Program-made: the position numbers and the translations under genes
Shown here: positions 25,146-33,517 of the stretch, in pieces
Position numbering within the stretch: position 1 is the first letter of the stretch
Layout: each line of letters opens with the position of its first letter
DNA from: Anaerohalosphaera lusitana
GTDB lineage: Bacteria > Planctomycetota > Phycisphaerae > Sedimentisphaerales > Anaerohalosphaeraceae
Length of the DNA: 64,000 nt
Direction: 5' to 3'
Assembly: GCF_002007645.1 (NCBI RefSeq)
Contig: NZ_CP019791.1
Span: 3,340,593 to 3,404,592 of the forward strand
The notes under the pieces: generated by a model
The model's database searches: none
Told to the model about the DNA's origin: nothing
What the model saw: the letters and a program-made list of their open reading frames with translations, nothing else

Positions 25146-28100
25146 CTATTCACTGCCTTCCAGAACCAGCTTCGCGTCAACCCAGTCACCGTGGTCCTTG
25201 TCGCTGGTCTCGCCCGTATCGATCAGTACAAGACGCACTTCCTCGACACCGCGAATATCCAGATCCATAAGCTGCTTGACGTTATCACCAGTCATATCAG
25301 GGCTCTCAAAGATCAGCTTGCCGTCAGCGAAGACACGGAACATCGCACTGCCGCCCGAACCGACCTCGTCATCGAGACCAACATGCCCGGTCAACTTATC
25401 CCAAGGCCCGTCCAGCTTGTAAACCAGCTCCGAACCCGAGCTCACGCCGATACCCTTACGATACGTCTGATCGTTAACCGTGATCGTCCTGCCGCCGATG
25501 CTCTTATCCATGCGGTATTCGCCCTTGACACTGGCAGGCTCAAGATCGCTCAGATAAACAACCTTGTCCGGCAAAGGCTCAGCATTGAGATCACGCAAAA
25601 CGTTGAACTCCGCCGCCGAACCGAACTTATTGCCATTGAACCCGTTCAGTATCTTGATCCGAACGAACTCTCCCCACGTAACAGGCAGATCCACATGCTG
25701 CATTTCTTTGATAGGCTCAAAGCTGCCCTTGTAAACAGGCTCGCCGTAATCGTCCTTGCTGCGACCGATATACAGCTCAAAATCCTTGATCATACCGTTA
25801 CCAAGATTCTGCCTCGCCATATATTCTAACCCGTTGATCGCATACAGACCGTTCAGCCCGATATCGATAATGTACGGATGCTCGGTCACATCATCGCCCG
25901 GATTCTTACTGTAATTCGAATGCCAGATAGTCTCAGGCGTACCGTCGAACGCGTTATTGATAGAGTTACCCTGTTGCGAATTCGTAGTAACCGTAAACTC
26001 GGACTTATCCAGATCAGGCCTTACCTCCGGCACCGGATAGTCCGGCGAAGCAGGTATCTCAGCATCCTCATCGATGTCCAGATGCAGCTTAGCCGACTCA
26101 TCCGTCGACCTGCGTGCAAGCCTTATATGCACGATACCGCGTCTGTCCTCGGCATCATAATACCACGCCTGCCTCGCGCTGTCATACGCCTTCGGCTCAG
26201 TCAGCTCGAGCACCTCTTCGCCGTCCACCGTAATAGAATCAGGCTTGACCTCCGAGTGTATCGTGAACTGATAGACCCGCGAATCCAGCTTGCCGTCAAA
26301 CTGACCAACGCTCGGACCAACCGTCACTTCAACATCACCCGCAACGCCCTTCGGCGCCTTAACCTCGATAAGCTGCGTTGCAAATTCGCCGTTCTGATAC
26401 TCACGCGTCTTACCGTCATCCTCATACATCTCAAACGACGACTCGCCGTACGGATAGATATCGAACGTTAGCGGATCATAAGCCTTCTGACCGGTATACA
26501 GCATCTCCGGATACATCGGAATTATCGCACCGGCCTTGACAATAACCGGCAGCTTCTCGAGCGTAACCGGATACGCATCGATCGTCTTTGGGCCTTCGAT
26601 CCGCCTGCCGTCCCAGTAATCGATCCACTGACCGTCAGGCAGATAAATATCTTCCTTCCGCCATCCCTTGCTCACGTTCATGCTCGTATACACCGGCGCG
26701 ATCACCATCCAGTCACCCAGCATATACTGATACTGCGTAGTCTTATCCCACGTCTTCTTATCCTCAGGATAGTTCCAGATCATTCCCCGCACGATCGGAG
26801 CACCCGTATCGTAAGCCTCCTTCGTATACTTATACATGTAAGGCATCATACGATTCTTCAGCTTCAGATACTTGCGGTTGATCGAAAGGTAAGGCTCCTC
26901 ATAGCTCCACGGACTCTTGTTCATCCTGCTCCAGCCGTTCATCGCATACAGCACAGGCGTAAAGCACTTCCACTGCAGATCACGCGTATACGTCTCCGGA
27001 CTTCCGCCGAAGATACCGTCCACATCCGTCGTCGCATAAGCCTGCCCGGACATCCCCGAACCGATCAGCGTCGGAATATGATAGCGGATCAGATCCCACG
27101 AGCCTGCCTGATCACCGGTCCAGCAAACAGAGTACCGCTGAGTCCCCGCCCAGCCCTGCACGGTCCACACAAAGCCCCGAGTTTCCGAATTACTCACCAG
27201 CGATTCCCACGCCTGCTTGTTCGCATCCAGCGACCACTGATAAGCCGGTCCCGTCCATGCGACGTCCAGCTTCTGCAGTCTCGTCCCTGCCGTACCGACT
27301 TCCCATTCCGTCTTCGCCAGCCCCTTCTCGGTCCAAAGCCCCGTATAAAATCCAAGAGCCTCCAGACTATCAACAACATAAGGCAGCTCGACATAACCAC
27401 AGCCGTACCCGTCATTGACCAACAACCACCCGCCCGGCATATCGTGCTTGCGATACTGCTCGGCACAGCGATCTATTACGTCCGTGGTGATCTCCACAAA
27501 ATTGCCGTCTTCATCTTTGAGAGGCTCCCCCGTTTCCTTGTCACGCGTCATCCACGCATCCGCTTCGCCAAGCTGCAGCGCCCACAACGGAACGAAATTA
27601 GGCCTGCCCGTAAACTTCGTGTACAGATCAACCACACGATGGAAAGAATCACCCACGAAATAATATGCGTCAAAACGATCCTCGTTGTGCATCAGACTGA
27701 TCGACTGATTGGATGTAAAATCGTATGCCCCAGTCGCAAAGGTATTCCGCAACACGCCGTAGCCCTTACTGCTCAGATAGAACGGAGCAGGATTCGGATG
27801 TCCGCCCTCGTTCCAGTTACCGTCCGCACGGATGTCGATCTTAGTACCCTTGTGCGAAAAATAACCGTTCTGCTGACCGCCGCCGTAAAAGTACTCGTCA
27901 ATTTCGGTACTCAGTTTCTGAACCGTCTTCTCGCCAAACTGCAGCGGCTCCATCTCTTCCCACATAAGCTCGCCGTCACTGTCCTTGAGCTCAAACCGAC
28001 AGTTCTGCTTATCCATGCTCAATTCCAGCACATCTGAAGTGAACGTCACGGAATCGTCCGTCTCCGTAACCTTGATCTCCGCACCATCGCGTACATGATT

Positions 28101-28385
28101 AATAACGATCTGCGCCTTCTCAGGATTGTTCCTCGGATCGGCAAAATCACCCTCATATGCCGCACTGATACGGAACACGTCCGCCTGGTAGAATATCACC
28201 CTGACCTCATACCCATTATCCGTCTGAGCTGTATACTCCTTGATCGCGGGCCTCTGAGTAAACTTCTCCACGGCCCCAGGCTTTGAAGCATGCTCATCCG
28301 CAACAGCCGTAAAACCAGCCGCCAAACACAAAAGAAAAACAAATACGACTTTAACCAATTGATTCGATGCAAAACCTGTTTTCAT
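25146..28385 (-). CDS. Secreted GH31-family glycosidase with discoidin and NPCBM domains
   Basis: The 1079-residue protein starts with a signal peptide (hydrophobic core about 11-28, cut likely after TAVA). Then come a GH31 N-terminal sandwich (to about 265), the barrel (about 265-590) and distal sandwiches. Candidate catalytic acids are Asp374 in KLDVAW and Asp425 in CWTGDQAGSWD; the WxDMxE signature of common alpha-glucosidases is absent, so alpha-galactosidase- or xylosidase-like specificity is possible. A discoidin (F5/8 type C) domain follows at about 792-932 and an NPCBM domain at about 941-1079, both carbohydrate-binding. It acts outside the cytoplasm, perhaps exported by the type II system. 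The ATG at 28385 seems better than a GTG at 28400. Confidence 0.88.
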   Translation of the reverse strand: MKTGFASNQLVKVVFVFLLCLAAGFTAVADEHASKPGAVEKFTQRPAIKEYTAQTDNGYEVRVIFYQADVFRISAAYEGDFADPRNNPEKAQIVINHVRDGAEIKVTETDDSVTFTSDVLELSMDKQNCRFELKDSDGELMWEEMEPLQFGEKTVQKLSTEIDEYFYGGGQQNGYFSHKGTKIDIRADGNWNEGGHPNPAPFYLSSKGYGVLRNTFATGAYDFTSNQSISLMHNEDRFDAYYFVGDSFHRVVDLYTKFTGRPNFVPLWALQLGEADAWMTRDKETGEPLKDEDGNFVEITTDVIDRCAEQYRKHDMPGGWLLVNDGYGCGYVELPYVVDSLEALGFYTGLWTEKGLAKTEWEVGTAGTRLQKLDVAWTGPAYQWSLDANKQAWESLVSNSETRGFVWTVQGWAGTQRYSVCWTGDQAGSWDLIRYHIPTLIGSGMSGQAYATTDVDGIFGGSPETYTRDLQWKCFTPVLYAMNGWSRMNKSPWSYEEPYLSINRKYLKLKNRMMPYMYKYTKEAYDTGAPIVRGMIWNYPEDKKTWDKTTQYQYMLGDWMVIAPVYTSMNVSKGWRKEDIYLPDGQWIDYWDGRRIEGPKTIDAYPVTLEKLPVIVKAGAIIPMYPEMLYTGQKAYDPLTFDIYPYGESSFEMYEDDGKTREYQNGEFATQLIEVKAPKGVAGDVEVTVGPSVGQFDGKLDSRVYQFTIHSEVKPDSITVDGEEVLELTEPKAYDSARQAWYYDAEDRRGIVHIRLARRSTDESAKLHLDIDEDAEIPASPDYPVPEVRPDLDKSEFTVTTNSQQGNSINNAFDGTPETIWHSNYSKNPGDDVTEHPYIIDIGLNGLYAINGLEYMARQNLGNGMIKDFELYIGRSKDDYGEPVYKGSFEPIKEMQHVDLPVTWGEFVRIKILNGFNGNKFGSAAEFNVLRDLNAEPLPDKVVYLSDLEPASVKGEYRMDKSIGGRTITVNDQTYRKGIGVSSGSELVYKLDGPWDKLTGHVGLDDEVGSGGSAMFRVFADGKLIFESPDMTGDNVKQLMDLDIRGVEEVRLVLIDTGETSDKDHGDWVDAKLVLEGSE

Positions 28386-28586
28386 TTGTACGCCATCCAC
28401 TCTTCACAAAAAAGTTAAATTTCCCGCACGAAATGCGGTCTTATGATACAAACGCCCATTGACCACAAAAATACAAAAAACGAATGCCAATAGCAAGCAA
28501 TTTAAGCATTACACCCCGCCTCAAAAATTCCAACAATACTGCCCATCTGCCGCCATCATCAACATGCAATCACCTGAATTTATAGC

Positions 28587-30599
28587 TCAGTCACGCAGTC
28601 TTTCCTGCCGCTTCAACGCCAGTTTAAGCTGACGCGGATCAGATATGTAATAGGCCCACGCAGCATCACCCGAACCGATCACCTGCCAGTGCTCGTATAC
28701 CGTCTTCTCAACGTATTCAGGCAGTTCATGATCAACCCACGAATTGCGTTCCCACTCAGTGATTGCCGCAACAACATCGCCCACCTCATCTGATTCCATG
28801 ACCGTGGGTTCCAGTTCATCCGGATCCTCGCTCAGGTCATACGCAAAAACCTTTCGCAGATAAGGCCAGTAAATATACTTCATATCCCCCTCAACATATC
28901 CCAGCGGACTCTGGTCATACCACGACGAAAAGAAAAACCGTCTCTCAGGATCTAGCTGTCCCCCAAGTGCATTAAATCCGTCAAATTCAATACCCTGAAC
29001 CTTAACCCCCGCTAGCTCCAACAGCGTTGGCGTCACATCGAGCTGCGAACAGGGAGTTTCCACTTTCCTGCCCCCCTCCAGTCCGCCCGGCCAGTTTATC
29101 ACCCACGGAACCCTGATAACCTCCTCATGCGGTATCCACCTGCCGTTATCAAGCTCATCCCTAAAACTCGTCCCGTGATCTCCGATAACACAGAATATCG
29201 TATCCTCTGCCAGCCCCCTCTTATCGAGCTCATCCCTCATCCTGCCGATAAAATCATCAGTATACCTGACCGTTTTCAGATAACGCGAATAAGCATTTTC
29301 CTCCGCATTCGCTTCCTCGCCGGGCAATTCGTAAGGATCGTGCGCAACCGACGTCAAAACTGTCAGTAGAAAAGGCTCCTCGCTCTTATCAATCCATTCA
29401 AAAGCCGGGCCCGTCAACCGCATATCATCACCCGAGAGATACCCAAGGTTCACGGACGGATCTTCCAGATTCTCCCTGTACCACCCCCAGTCAAATCCGA
29501 AATTACTGCAAAGACTCGGTGCACACTCAAATGTACCTTTAGCCGCAACAAAAAAAGCACTTCGATAACCAACCGCTCCCAGAATAGAAGGCAAACTCGC
29601 ATAGCTATGCTCCACCGGCAATGCCTCCACATAATCCGCCCTGATAACCGGATCGGTCCCTGCAAGCGTCGCCCACAATGCCTTCGTCGTATGCGAAACC
29701 GGAACACGCGTACAATCCATATTCACCCCGGCTTCCGCCAGCTCAGCAAGATTCGGCGTTGTCCCAGCCGCCCCATCGCCCAGCGAAGTTGCCTCGTATG
29801 ACACACTTTCGAGCAAAATTACCACGATGTTGGGCCTTTGCTCACCTTCTGCACTCACACGCACCTCATCCAGCGAATAAAGCTCTCTGCCACTGTCGCT
29901 CTTCTCCTCGTCGCCGGGGTTTACACTGGAAACTATCGCTTGCCAGTGACTGCTGAAACCAAGTATTTCACATATGGCAGGAGATCTGGGCTGAGATTTG
30001 ACTTCTTGCTGAATGATCACGATCAAAGCAACAATAAGGGCGGTCCTGGCAGCAAATTTGAGATGATAAAGGCGCTCTTTTACAACCTTGGAAGGCTTCA
30101 CAAAAAACTTGGTAAGAATAATCGCGCAAATAGCCCCCAGTATCCCTAGCAGTATGAACCTGCCCCAGCCGGCACGCAAATGGGTCACCACCAAAGGCCA
30201 AAGATCCTTAAAATCCCGCGCCAACACCCTGATCAGCCCGCTGTGAAGTTGCACCCCGCTGCGTATAAGCCACCCGGTATTCAGCAAAGACCACGCACAA
30301 ACCGCCAGGGATATCGCTATGGCCCCCCTGGCCATCGTCCGCGAGGGCCTCAGCGCATACAGCATGCTTATTATTAAAAGTATAGTGCCGAAAAACAAGA
30401 GATCGGAAATTGCAACAATCCCTATTTGAGCCATACCGCCCAACTGATCCTGCTTGTAAAGCACGATCGCCTTGCCGGCCACTGTACACACCAGGCTTAT
30501 CAGCAGTATCACTGTCTCTATCCTGCAAGACACATATTCCTGCACAAACTTTGACAGCCTTGCCGTACCTTTATTCAGTTTATTTGTAGGTTTGGCCAT
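28587..30599 (-). CDS. Membrane sulfatase-fold hydrolase/transferase
   Basis: The 670-residue protein has five hydrophobic segments (about 30-48, 58-80, 93-112, 147-166, 184-198) followed by an extracytoplasmic alkaline-phosphatase-superfamily domain (about 255-590). IVVILLESVSYEA (258-270) gives metal ligands, VSHTTKALW (301-309) offers the Thr nucleophile, and VIGDHGTSF gives Asp and His. There is no CxPSR formylglycine site, so it is not a classical sulfatase; LtaS- or EptA-like phospho-group transferases share this plan. The ATG at 30599 is preferred to a GTG at 30614. It is divergent from the PocR-AraC regulator. Confidence 0.78.
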   Translation of the reverse strand: MAKPTNKLNKGTARLSKFVQEYVSCRIETVILLISLVCTVAGKAIVLYKQDQLGGMAQIGIVAISDLLFFGTILLIISMLYALRPSRTMARGAIAISLAVCAWSLLNTGWLIRSGVQLHSGLIRVLARDFKDLWPLVVTHLRAGWGRFILLGILGAICAIILTKFFVKPSKVVKERLYHLKFAARTALIVALIVIIQQEVKSQPRSPAICEILGFSSHWQAIVSSVNPGDEEKSDSGRELYSLDEVRVSAEGEQRPNIVVILLESVSYEATSLGDGAAGTTPNLAELAEAGVNMDCTRVPVSHTTKALWATLAGTDPVIRADYVEALPVEHSYASLPSILGAVGYRSAFFVAAKGTFECAPSLCSNFGFDWGWYRENLEDPSVNLGYLSGDDMRLTGPAFEWIDKSEEPFLLTVLTSVAHDPYELPGEEANAEENAYSRYLKTVRYTDDFIGRMRDELDKRGLAEDTIFCVIGDHGTSFRDELDNGRWIPHEEVIRVPWVINWPGGLEGGRKVETPCSQLDVTPTLLELAGVKVQGIEFDGFNALGGQLDPERRFFFSSWYDQSPLGYVEGDMKYIYWPYLRKVFAYDLSEDPDELEPTVMESDEVGDVVAAITEWERNSWVDHELPEYVEKTVYEHWQVIGSGDAAWAYYISDPRQLKLALKRQERLRD

Positions 30600-30788
30600 T
30601 AAAAAACGTCCCACAACTTACCCGTTAACTGGGCAATCTAACACAACAGCAGCAAAATTACAAATCATTTCTTTAATATTATCTCCGCTTTGTGTGCATA
30701 ATGCCCAAAGCAAATTAACAATTTCTAAACCCCTGAGTCCGGCTAGGCAACCTGAAACTGGCAAAAACCCATTCAGCCGAAATACTCA

Positions 30789-30817
30789 TTGATTGGCTAT
30801 GGCCGTTTTACTATAAT
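30789..30817 (+). promoter_or_regulatory. Promoter of the PocR-AraC regulator
   Basis: TTGATT (30789-30794) and a consensus TATAAT (30812-30817) with 17 bases between. It places the gene start at 30855, because an in-frame codon at 30789 would lie inside the -35. Confidence 0.7.
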
Positions 30818-30854
30818 ACTATTTTGCTGCCAACCCTGCTTAGCGAGTAGACAG

Positions 30855-32162
30855 ATGTCAAAAAGTCAAAAACTCAAGGACATGGTCCCAAAGCACGACT
30901 TCCTCAAAGTCGAACAGGCCTTCCGCAAACACGTCGGCCTTGGACTGGAGACGACAGACACAGACGGCTACGAAGTACGCCAACTCTGCTCATCTGACTG
31001 CCATCCCGAATTTTGCCGACAGATCCGTGAATCCCGCCCCGGCTCCAGCAGGTGCCGCGAAGACAGACGCCGAAGCCTTACCATGGCCTTCGAAACCGGC
31101 CAGCCCTACATATCCATCTGCCACGCCGGACTCGTCCTTGTCTGCGTACCAATAATGGAAAAGGACACACCCCTCGGAGGCCTCTTCTTCGCCAAATGCC
31201 TCTCTGAACCGGTAAATGAGGTTATCACAGAAGACATAATAAAACGTCTCCGCGGACTCAGACCATCCAAAATCAGAATGGCCCTGACCCTGGAAAAGCT
31301 GCCCGTCTGCTCGGCAAGGCAGATCCACGAAGCCGCAGAATTCCTCTTTATCCTGTTCTACGAAATCACCGGCCTTGACCCCCGGGTAGTAAAATGGCGA
31401 CGCGAAAAAGCCGACCAGCAGGCCCAGATCAGCGAATATATCCAGGAAAGCAAGAAGGTCGGCCCCAGTACCCACTACCCATACAAGAGCGAACGAAAAC
31501 TCATCAGCAAGGTCAAGATAGGCGACAGAACGGGAGCAAAAGAGATCCTCAACTCCATGCTCGCGGAAATAATCATACAAAATCCCGGCCAGCTCAGCGT
31601 CCTCAAGGCCCGCCTGGTCGAGCTTCTCAGCATCCTCAGCCGAGCAGCAGTCGAAGGCGGCGTCGACATAAACGACATGCTAAAGGACAACCTGGTCTAC
31701 ATCGAAAAAATAATGAACATCGACACTCAGGACGAACTCTGCGCATGGGCCGGCAAGGCCCTGGACGAATTCACCGACAAGGTCTACGCAAACCAGGACG
31801 ACCAGAAAATGACCCAGATCAAGCCGGCCATAGAACACATGAAGATGCACTTCGACCGAACCTTGTCGCTCGCGGAGATCGCCAAGGCCGCACACCTCAG
31901 CGTTTCCAGGCTCGCCCACATCTTCAAGGAGCAGATGGGCATGACGATCGTTGACTATCTCACTAGTCTGCGGATCGATTACGCCAAACGCCTCCTGCTC
32001 GGCACCGACGAGAGCTGCACGATGATCTGCTATAAAATAGGCTACAACAACCAGAGCTATTTCACCCGGACTTTCAAAACAGTCACAGGCATGACCCCTC
32101 GCCAGTTCCGCGAGAAAAACAAACGCCCGCCCAACCCCGAAGCAAAGGGAAAGGCCTCCTGA
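30855..32162 (+). CDS. AraC-family regulator with an N-terminal PocR sensor domain
   Basis: A 435-residue transcription factor. Residues about 15-180 are a PocR domain, a PAS-like ligand sensor, with a cysteine-rich core (Cys 45, 49, 54, 67, 89, 97, 115) and ISICHAGLVLVCVPI (87-101). Residues about 325-425 are two AraC-type helix-turn-helix units, with SLAEIAKAAHLSVSRLAHIF and CYKIGYNNQSYFTRTFK. The middle is helical. PocR domains in other regulators sense small organic molecules such as diols; the ligand here is unknown. It lies beside the divergent membrane sulfatase-fold gene, a possible target. Confidence 0.85.
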   Translation: MSKSQKLKDMVPKHDFLKVEQAFRKHVGLGLETTDTDGYEVRQLCSSDCHPEFCRQIRESRPGSSRCREDRRRSLTMAFETGQPYISICHAGLVLVCVPIMEKDTPLGGLFFAKCLSEPVNEVITEDIIKRLRGLRPSKIRMALTLEKLPVCSARQIHEAAEFLFILFYEITGLDPRVVKWRREKADQQAQISEYIQESKKVGPSTHYPYKSERKLISKVKIGDRTGAKEILNSMLAEIIIQNPGQLSVLKARLVELLSILSRAAVEGGVDINDMLKDNLVYIEKIMNIDTQDELCAWAGKALDEFTDKVYANQDDQKMTQIKPAIEHMKMHFDRTLSLAEIAKAAHLSVSRLAHIFKEQMGMTIVDYLTSLRIDYAKRLLLGTDESCTMICYKIGYNNQSYFTRTFKTVTGMTPRQFREKNKRPPNPEAKGKAS

Positions 32163-32206
32163 ACCTCAACTGACCCCTCAAAATCGTCCCCTTGCAAACT
32201 GCATTC

Positions 32207-32236
32207 TTGACACCCCCATCTTTTTACACATACTAT
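32207..32236 (+). promoter_or_regulatory. Promoter of dxr, predicting a leaderless transcript
   Basis: TTGACA (32207-32212) and TACTAT (32231-32236) with an 18-base spacer. Transcription would start about 7 bases after the -10, at or right before the ATG at 32243, where no ribosome-binding site is visible. Confidence 0.6.
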
Positions 32237-32242
32237 AGCCGC

Positions 32243-33409
32243 ATGAATAAGAAGATTGCATTACTCGGATCGACCGGATCGATAGGCACAAATACATTGC
32301 GCGTTACCGAATCACTTGGATCGCACTATGAGATTTACGCCCTCACCGCGCACAGCAAATACGAGCTGCTCGCTGAACAGGCTCGCAAGTTCAATCCCGC
32401 TGTCGTCGCCCTCACCGATCCGCAACTGGCTGATAAATTCAAAAATGCACTAGGCGACTATACAGGCGAGGTTCTTATCGGACCAGACAGCCTTTGCACC
32501 ATCGCCAAAATGCCCGAGGTGAACACCGTAGTAACCGCGATCGTCGGTGCCGCGGGCCTGCCCGCAGTCCTCACAGCCGCCGAGCACGGCAAAACCCTCG
32601 CCATCGCAAACAAGGAACCACTCGTCATCGCTGGCGAGCTACTCACCGAGGCCGCCGCCAAAAGCGGTGCGAAAATTCTCCCGATAGACAGCGAGCATTC
32701 CGCCATTTTCCAGTGCCTCCAGGCCGGAAAAACAAGCGAAGTACAGAAAATCATCCTAACTGCCTCAGGAGGCCCCTTCCGAACCGCCTCCCCCGAGCAG
32801 ATCAAAAACGCAACACTCGAAGACGCCCTCGACCACCCAACCTGGTCAATGGGTCCCAAAATAACCGTCGACTCCGCCACAATGATGAACAAGGCCCTCG
32901 AAGTCATCGAAGCTGTCTGGCTTTTCGGCGTCCCCGTAGATAAAATAGAGGTTCTGGTCCATCCCGAATCCATCGTCCACTCCCTGGTCGAATTCGTCGA
33001 CGGCTCGGTCATGGCCCAGCTCGGAGCCCCCGATATGTGCACCCCGATCCAGTACGCTCTGACTTACCCGGACCGCGAAACAGGCATCGCCAGCCACCTC
33101 GACCTCGCAAAACTCGGCCAGCTAAGCTTCGAACCGCCAAACCTCGACAACTTCAGGGCACTCAAGGTCGGATTCGATGTAGCGGCCGCGGGCGGCTCTG
33201 CACCAGTCGTTTTCAATGCAGCAAACGAAGCCGCAGTAAAAATATTTTTAGAAGGCGGCATAAAATTCGCCCGCATTACCGAACTTATCGAAGAATGTGT
33301 GGATAAACATCAAGTAAGGCAGCATATCTCCCTGGAGGAATTGCTCGAAGTAGATAAATGGGCGCGCGAATTCGTCTCAAATGCCGCATCGAAGTCGCCC
33401 ACCTTATAA
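32243..33409 (+). CDS. dxr: 1-deoxy-D-xylulose-5-phosphate reductoisomerase
   Basis: This NADPH enzyme makes 2-C-methyl-D-erythritol 4-phosphate, the committed step of the MEP isoprenoid pathway that supplies undecaprenyl carriers. The 388-residue protein is the normal length. It has the NADPH loop LLGSTGSIGTNTL, the metal and substrate site IDSEHSAIFQCLQ, SMGPKITVDSATMMNKALE and VHPESIVHSLVEF. The ATG at 32243 was chosen over an upstream in-frame codon at 32192, which would lie upstream of the promoter. The next gene, rseP, follows as in many bacteria. Confidence 0.96.
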   Translation: MNKKIALLGSTGSIGTNTLRVTESLGSHYEIYALTAHSKYELLAEQARKFNPAVVALTDPQLADKFKNALGDYTGEVLIGPDSLCTIAKMPEVNTVVTAIVGAAGLPAVLTAAEHGKTLAIANKEPLVIAGELLTEAAAKSGAKILPIDSEHSAIFQCLQAGKTSEVQKIILTASGGPFRTASPEQIKNATLEDALDHPTWSMGPKITVDSATMMNKALEVIEAVWLFGVPVDKIEVLVHPESIVHSLVEFVDGSVMAQLGAPDMCTPIQYALTYPDRETGIASHLDLAKLGQLSFEPPNLDNFRALKVGFDVAAAGGSAPVVFNAANEAAVKIFLEGGIKFARITELIEECVDKHQVRQHISLEELLEVDKWAREFVSNAASKSPTL

Positions 33410-33517
33410 ATAGCACCGTTCCCTGCAAATAGGGTCAAACAAAGGCCGATATCTGGCCGATAAACACGAATATACTTATTTAAGCGCAAAATTCATAAGA
33501 CCCGAAGGACTTAATTG

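Noticed and set aside
27078-28037. A 319-codon plus-strand frame opposite the GH31 gene
   Set aside because: It is an antisense shadow of a well-supported glycosidase.
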